From the NCBI GenBank assembly GCA_945874515.1, contig CAMCHA010000079.1, positions 1 to 8,524 of the forward strand: a stretch of DNA of 8,524 bases. Direction: 5' to 3'. Positions 6,545 to 8,524 of the stretch are shown piece by piece. Both the position numbers and the translations under genes were made by a program. This stretch comes from Asaia bogorensis. Lineage in GTDB: Bacteria > Pseudomonadota > Alphaproteobacteria > Acetobacterales > Acetobacteraceae. Position 1 is the stretch's first letter. The number at the start of each line of letters is the position of its first letter. The notes under the pieces are model-generated. The model was not told the origin of the DNA. It saw nothing but the letters and a program-made list of their open reading frames with translations, and did no database searches.

Positions 6545-7291
6545 TTACGTCTCCAACACTAATTGCACGCGCGCGGCGGCGTAGCAGGAAAGGGTCCAAT
6601 CCACCGGAACCCCGGCGGGATCGGTATTCAAAGCCTCCGCGACAATCACGGGGCGGGAACGGGATTGCATCAAATGCTTCGCTTCTTCAGGGCTGGGCAG
6701 CCGCGCCGTGATGCGCGTGGATTGGCGCCGATAATCAGGCACGCCGCATGCAGCCAAAGCCACAGTGATGGAAGCCTGAAGCGCCAGTGATTCCGCGAGC
6801 CCAGCAAAGCGTGGCAGCGGAAAATGATGCAGCCCCAGAACCAGCGGCCTACCATTGGCAAGCCCAAGTCGCGCAACGCGTAGAACCGGCCGGCCACGAC
6901 GGATGGAAAGCCCCGCCGCCACCTGGGCCTCTGCGGCGACTTCCGCGATATGCAAAACGCGCCCGGCCGCTTCGCGATTCTGCCGGCGAATCGTCTCGGA
7001 AAAACGCGTGCGCGGCCCAAGTGGGTAATCCAGCACATCTTCCGCAACAAAGGCGCCACGGCCTTGTTCCACGCGAATAATGCCGCGCGCTTCCAATTCT
7101 TCCAAAGCGCGCCTGACAGTGTGGCGATTGACGGCGAAACGCTCGGTCAGCACCGCTTCAGTCGGCAGTCTTTCCCCCGGCTGGCGCTTGCCTGCGGAGA
7201 TATCCGCCTCCACCGCGGTCGCGATCTGGCGCCACAGCGCAACACCGGCGCCGCGTGCCAAAACAGGGTTTGTCATTAAAGTGTCAACCAT
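6545..7291 (-). CDS. phnF: Phosphonate-metabolism transcriptional regulator, GntR/HutC family
   Basis: A 248-residue repressor-type protein (E. coli PhnF is about 241). An N-terminal GntR winged helix-turn-helix spans about 17-84, with the signature LPTEAVLTERF (42-52) followed by NRHTVRRALEELEARG (55-70). A C-terminal UTRA ligand-binding domain spans about 95-240, with DYPLGPRTRFSE (88-99) in the linker and TRITARLPSPEEA (192-204), both typical of PhnF. It is expected to repress the phn genes until phosphonate or phosphate-starvation signals act, and probably itself. The gene is divergent from phnG, and a GTCTAGAC site lies between them. The start is the ATG at 7291; an in-frame stop (TAG) lies just upstream and a second ATG is at codon 6. 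Neither has its own Shine-Dalgarno, which may be explained by the small leader ORF that overlaps the start. It is followed after 2 bases by phnM. Confidence 0.95.
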   Translation of the reverse strand: MVDTLMTNPVLARGAGVALWRQIATAVEADISAGKRQPGERLPTEAVLTERFAVNRHTVRRALEELEARGIIRVEQGRGAFVAEDVLDYPLGPRTRFSETIRRQNREAAGRVLHIAEVAAEAQVAAGLSIRRGRPVLRVARLGLANGRPLVLGLHHFPLPRFAGLAESLALQASITVALAACGVPDYRRQSTRITARLPSPEEAKHLMQSRSRPVIVAEALNTDPAGVPVDWTLSCYAAARVQLVLET

Positions 7292-7325
7292 GACCGCGCA
7301 AATCTATGACATATCCGTATTGCAC
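7284..7325 (-). CDS. Possible 13-codon leader ORF overlapping the phnF start
   Basis: On the minus strand a full AGGAGG (7340-7335) sits 9 bases before a GTG (7325-7323) that opens 13 codons (MQYGYVIDLRGHG) and stops at TGA 7286-7284. The stop overlaps the phnF ATG (7291-7289) in another frame. No phnF-frame start lies near this Shine-Dalgarno, because the phnF frame has a TAG just upstream. The arrangement suits translational coupling into phnF. The peptide resembles nothing I recognise, and the spacing could be chance. Confidence 0.35.
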   Translation of the reverse strand: MQYGYVIDLRGHG

Positions 7326-7349
7326 TAAAGCCACCCTCCTGTCTATAGG
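7320..7349 (+). promoter_or_regulatory. Weak candidate promoter for phnGHI
   Basis: TTGCAC (7320-7325) and TATAGG (7344-7349) are spaced 18 bases apart and overlap the predicted PhnF operator. A start near 7356 would leave only about 8 bases of leader, in line with the absence of a Shine-Dalgarno before phnG. Both hexamers are poor matches, so this is tentative. Confidence 0.25.
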
Positions 7350-7357
7350 TCTAGACA
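7340..7357. promoter_or_regulatory. Predicted PhnF operator in the divergent phnF-phnG region
   Basis: TGTCTA and TAGACA form a perfect 6-base inverted repeat around 6 bases (7340-7345 and 7352-7357). It contains the self-complementary GTCTAGAC (7349-7356), which fits the GTnTAnAC type of site known for HutC/PhnF-subfamily GntR regulators. An overlapping half-like GTCTATAG (7341-7348) may extend it. It ends 6 bases before phnG, where a bound repressor would block transcription or initiation. Confidence 0.6.
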
Positions 7358-7363
7358 AGTAAC

Positions 7364-7822
7364 ATGACCCAGACAGAAACCCCCTCCCCCCACGCCGCCC
7401 GGCAAAATTGGATGGCGACCCTGGCGCGGGCCTCGGCCGAAGATCTCGCCGCCAGGGTCGCCACCCTGCCGCCCTTTCCGGAACCGGAGACACTGCGCGC
7501 GCCGGAAACCGGCCTTGTGATGGTGCGTGGCCGCGCCGGCGGTGATGGCGAAGCCTTCAACCTTGGCGAAATGACCGTGACGCGCTGCGCGCTGCGTCTT
7601 GGGCCGCATATCGGCCATGCCTATATCGCGGGGCGCGACCATGCCAAGGCAAGGCTCGCCGCGCTGCTGGACGCTGCCTTGCAGGATAGCGCGCTGCATA
7701 AGGCCTGCATGCACGCAGTGGTCGAACCACTCGCCGCTGCGCAACAGGCAGCGCGCGCCGCCGAGGCACGCAAAGCCGCCGCCACGCGCGTTGATTTCTT
7801 CACCATGGCGACCATGCGATGA
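7364..7822 (+). CDS. phnG: Phosphonate C-P lyase system protein PhnG
   Basis: A 152-residue protein (E. coli PhnG is 150). PhnG is a core subunit of the PhnGHIJ complex and is needed, with PhnI, PhnH and PhnL, to couple alkylphosphonate to ATP by displacing adenine. Conserved stretches are LRAPETGLVMVRGRAGG (44-60), FNLGEMTVTRC (65-75), GHAYIAGRD (84-92) and the C-terminal ATRVDFFTM (140-148). The start is the ATG at 7364, directly after the predicted operator. No clear Shine-Dalgarno precedes it, so initiation may be on a very short leader. It is the first gene of the rightward phn operon and overlaps phnH by ATGA. The protein is soluble, with no signal peptide or membrane segment. An alanine- and arginine-rich helix (125-140) precedes the C-terminal motif. 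Confidence 0.95.
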   Translation: MTQTETPSPHAARQNWMATLARASAEDLAARVATLPPFPEPETLRAPETGLVMVRGRAGGDGEAFNLGEMTVTRCALRLGPHIGHAYIAGRDHAKARLAALLDAALQDSALHKACMHAVVEPLAAAQQAARAAEARKAAATRVDFFTMATMR

Positions 7823-8394
7823 CCCATCTGAGCCCCGGCTTCGCCGACCCTGTATTGGATGCGCAAGCAAGCTTCCGCGCCATTCTGGAAGCCATGAGCC
7901 GCCCTGGCCGTATCCAGCGCATTGAAGCGCGCATCACGCCGCCTGCACCGCTTTGCACCGCCGCCGCAGCAGCGCTGTTGAGCCTGGCTGACGCAGATAC
8001 GCCGCTTTGGCTGGATGCGGGTGACACCGTTGCCGAATGGCTGCGCTTTCATTGCGGTGCGCCCATCACGCCGGAGATCGGCGCGGCGCGTTTCGCACTC
8101 GCCTGCGGCGCGGCACCATCGCTTGAATCGCTTGATGTCGGCACGGATGAAGACCCGCAAATGGGCGCAACGCTGATCCTGCAAGTGGCTGGGTTAGTTG
8201 CGGGCGATGGCTGGCGCCTGACGGGGCCCGGCATTCAGCTCGAACACCGCCTGCGCGTGCTTGGCGCGCCCGCTGATTTTACCGCCGCCTGGGCGCGTAA
8301 CCATACGCTTTTTCCACGCGGTGTTGATGTGCTGCTATGCGCCGGCGATAGTATCGCAGCCCTGCCGCGCAGCGTCACGATAGCGGAGGGCTGA
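7819..8394 (+). CDS. phnH: Phosphonate C-P lyase system protein PhnH
   Basis: A 191-residue protein (E. coli PhnH is 194), a subunit of the PhnGHIJ carbon-phosphorus lyase core complex. Its fold is related to PLP-dependent transferases but without the cofactor site. Family marks are FRAILEAMSRPG (19-30), DTPLWLD (60-66), WRLTGPGI (132-139), FPRGVDVLL (165-173) and ALPR (181-184). At FPRGVD an arginine stands where I recall a leucine being usual. The start ATG overlaps the phnG stop (ATGA), so translation is likely coupled. The stop lies 2 bases before the phnI ATG, and a Shine-Dalgarno for phnI is placed inside its last codons. Confidence 0.95.
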   Translation: MTHLSPGFADPVLDAQASFRAILEAMSRPGRIQRIEARITPPAPLCTAAAAALLSLADADTPLWLDAGDTVAEWLRFHCGAPITPEIGAARFALACGAAPSLESLDVGTDEDPQMGATLILQVAGLVAGDGWRLTGPGIQLEHRLRVLGAPADFTAAWARNHTLFPRGVDVLLCAGDSIAALPRSVTIAEG

Positions 8395-8396
8395 TC

Positions 8397-8524
8397 ATGT
8401 ATGTCGCAGTCAAAGGCGGCGAAAGGGCGATCAGCGCCGCCCATGCCTGGCTGGATGAAACCCGTCGCGGCGATACCGCCCTGCCGGAACTCAGCGTCGC
8501 GCAGATTGAACAGCAAATGGCGCT
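8397..8524 (+). CDS. phnI: Phosphonate C-P lyase system protein PhnI, 5' end (runs off right edge)
   Basis: The 42 visible codons give the very conserved PhnI N-terminus: MYVAVKGGERAI, then AHAWLDETRRGD and LPELSVAQIEQQMAL. PhnI is the nucleosidase subunit that, with ATP, releases adenine and attaches the phosphonate to ribose in the first step of the C-P lyase pathway. The start ATG at 8397 has a strong Shine-Dalgarno GGAGGG (8385-8390) 6 bases upstream, inside phnH. About 90% of the protein lies beyond the window. phnJ, phnK and phnL are expected downstream from the usual operon order. Confidence 0.94.
   Translation, partial: MYVAVKGGERAISAAHAWLDETRRGDTALPELSVAQIEQQMA

Noticed and set aside
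6543..6599. Longer phnM with 19 extra N-terminal codons
   Set aside because: The extension lies within phnF in another frame and lacks family sequence. The ATG at 6542 has a Shine-Dalgarno and gives the family length.
7017..7026. A CCAAGTGGGT string resembling the repeat palindrome arm
   Set aside because: It lies inside phnF where it encodes the conserved YPLG of the linker, has no matching second arm, and is most likely coincidence.
7306..7312. Minus-strand ATGTCAT as a Pho box half-site
   Set aside because: A PhoB box needs two such 7-base units 11 bases apart. The expected second unit here matches poorly, so only one half is present.

Overview
The window is GC-rich, densely coded bacterial DNA with short gaps (the longest is about 190 bases). 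Protein content and codon use suggest an alphaproteobacterium. The pairing of a NOP2/Sun-family RNA methyltransferase with guaA and the phnFM/phnGHI layout are compatible with Rhodospirillales/Acetobacteraceae, but that placement is inference from recall, not a search.

Left part (1-3973): the 5' part of a luciferase-like flavin monooxygenase gene runs leftwards off the edge. Divergent from it is a rightward group: a RsmB/NOP-type SAM-dependent RNA methyltransferase with a GTG start, a GNAT acetyltransferase overlapping it by ATGA, and guaA (GMP synthase). The 153-base gap before guaA holds two tandem copies of a nested palindromic element with a 57-base period. Its frame stays open into guaA and creates a false long N-terminus.

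Middle (3974-5402): a lone leftward AAA+ ATPase gene with a C-terminal winged-helix-like region faces guaA across a hairpin. The gene appears less GC-rich than its neighbours and has an AT-rich upstream region with no Shine-Dalgarno. It looks like an accessory insertion between housekeeping and phosphonate genes.

Right part (5403-8524): one half of a carbon-phosphorus lyase locus. phnF (GntR/UTRA repressor) and phnM (triphosphate diphosphatase) read left. phnG, phnH and the start of phnI read right, tightly packed, and presumably continue into phnJKL beyond the edge. The 72-base divergent gap contains a GTCTAGAC palindrome of the HutC/PhnF operator type and, on the minus strand, a good Shine-Dalgarno placed for a 13-codon leader ORF that overlaps the phnF start.

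Together the phn genes would let the cell take phosphorus from alkylphosphonates: PhnGHI with further Phn proteins build and cleave the ribose-phosphonate intermediate, PhnM removes pyrophosphate from it, and PhnF controls the locus. I see no rRNA, tRNA, CRISPR array, transposase or integrase in the window.
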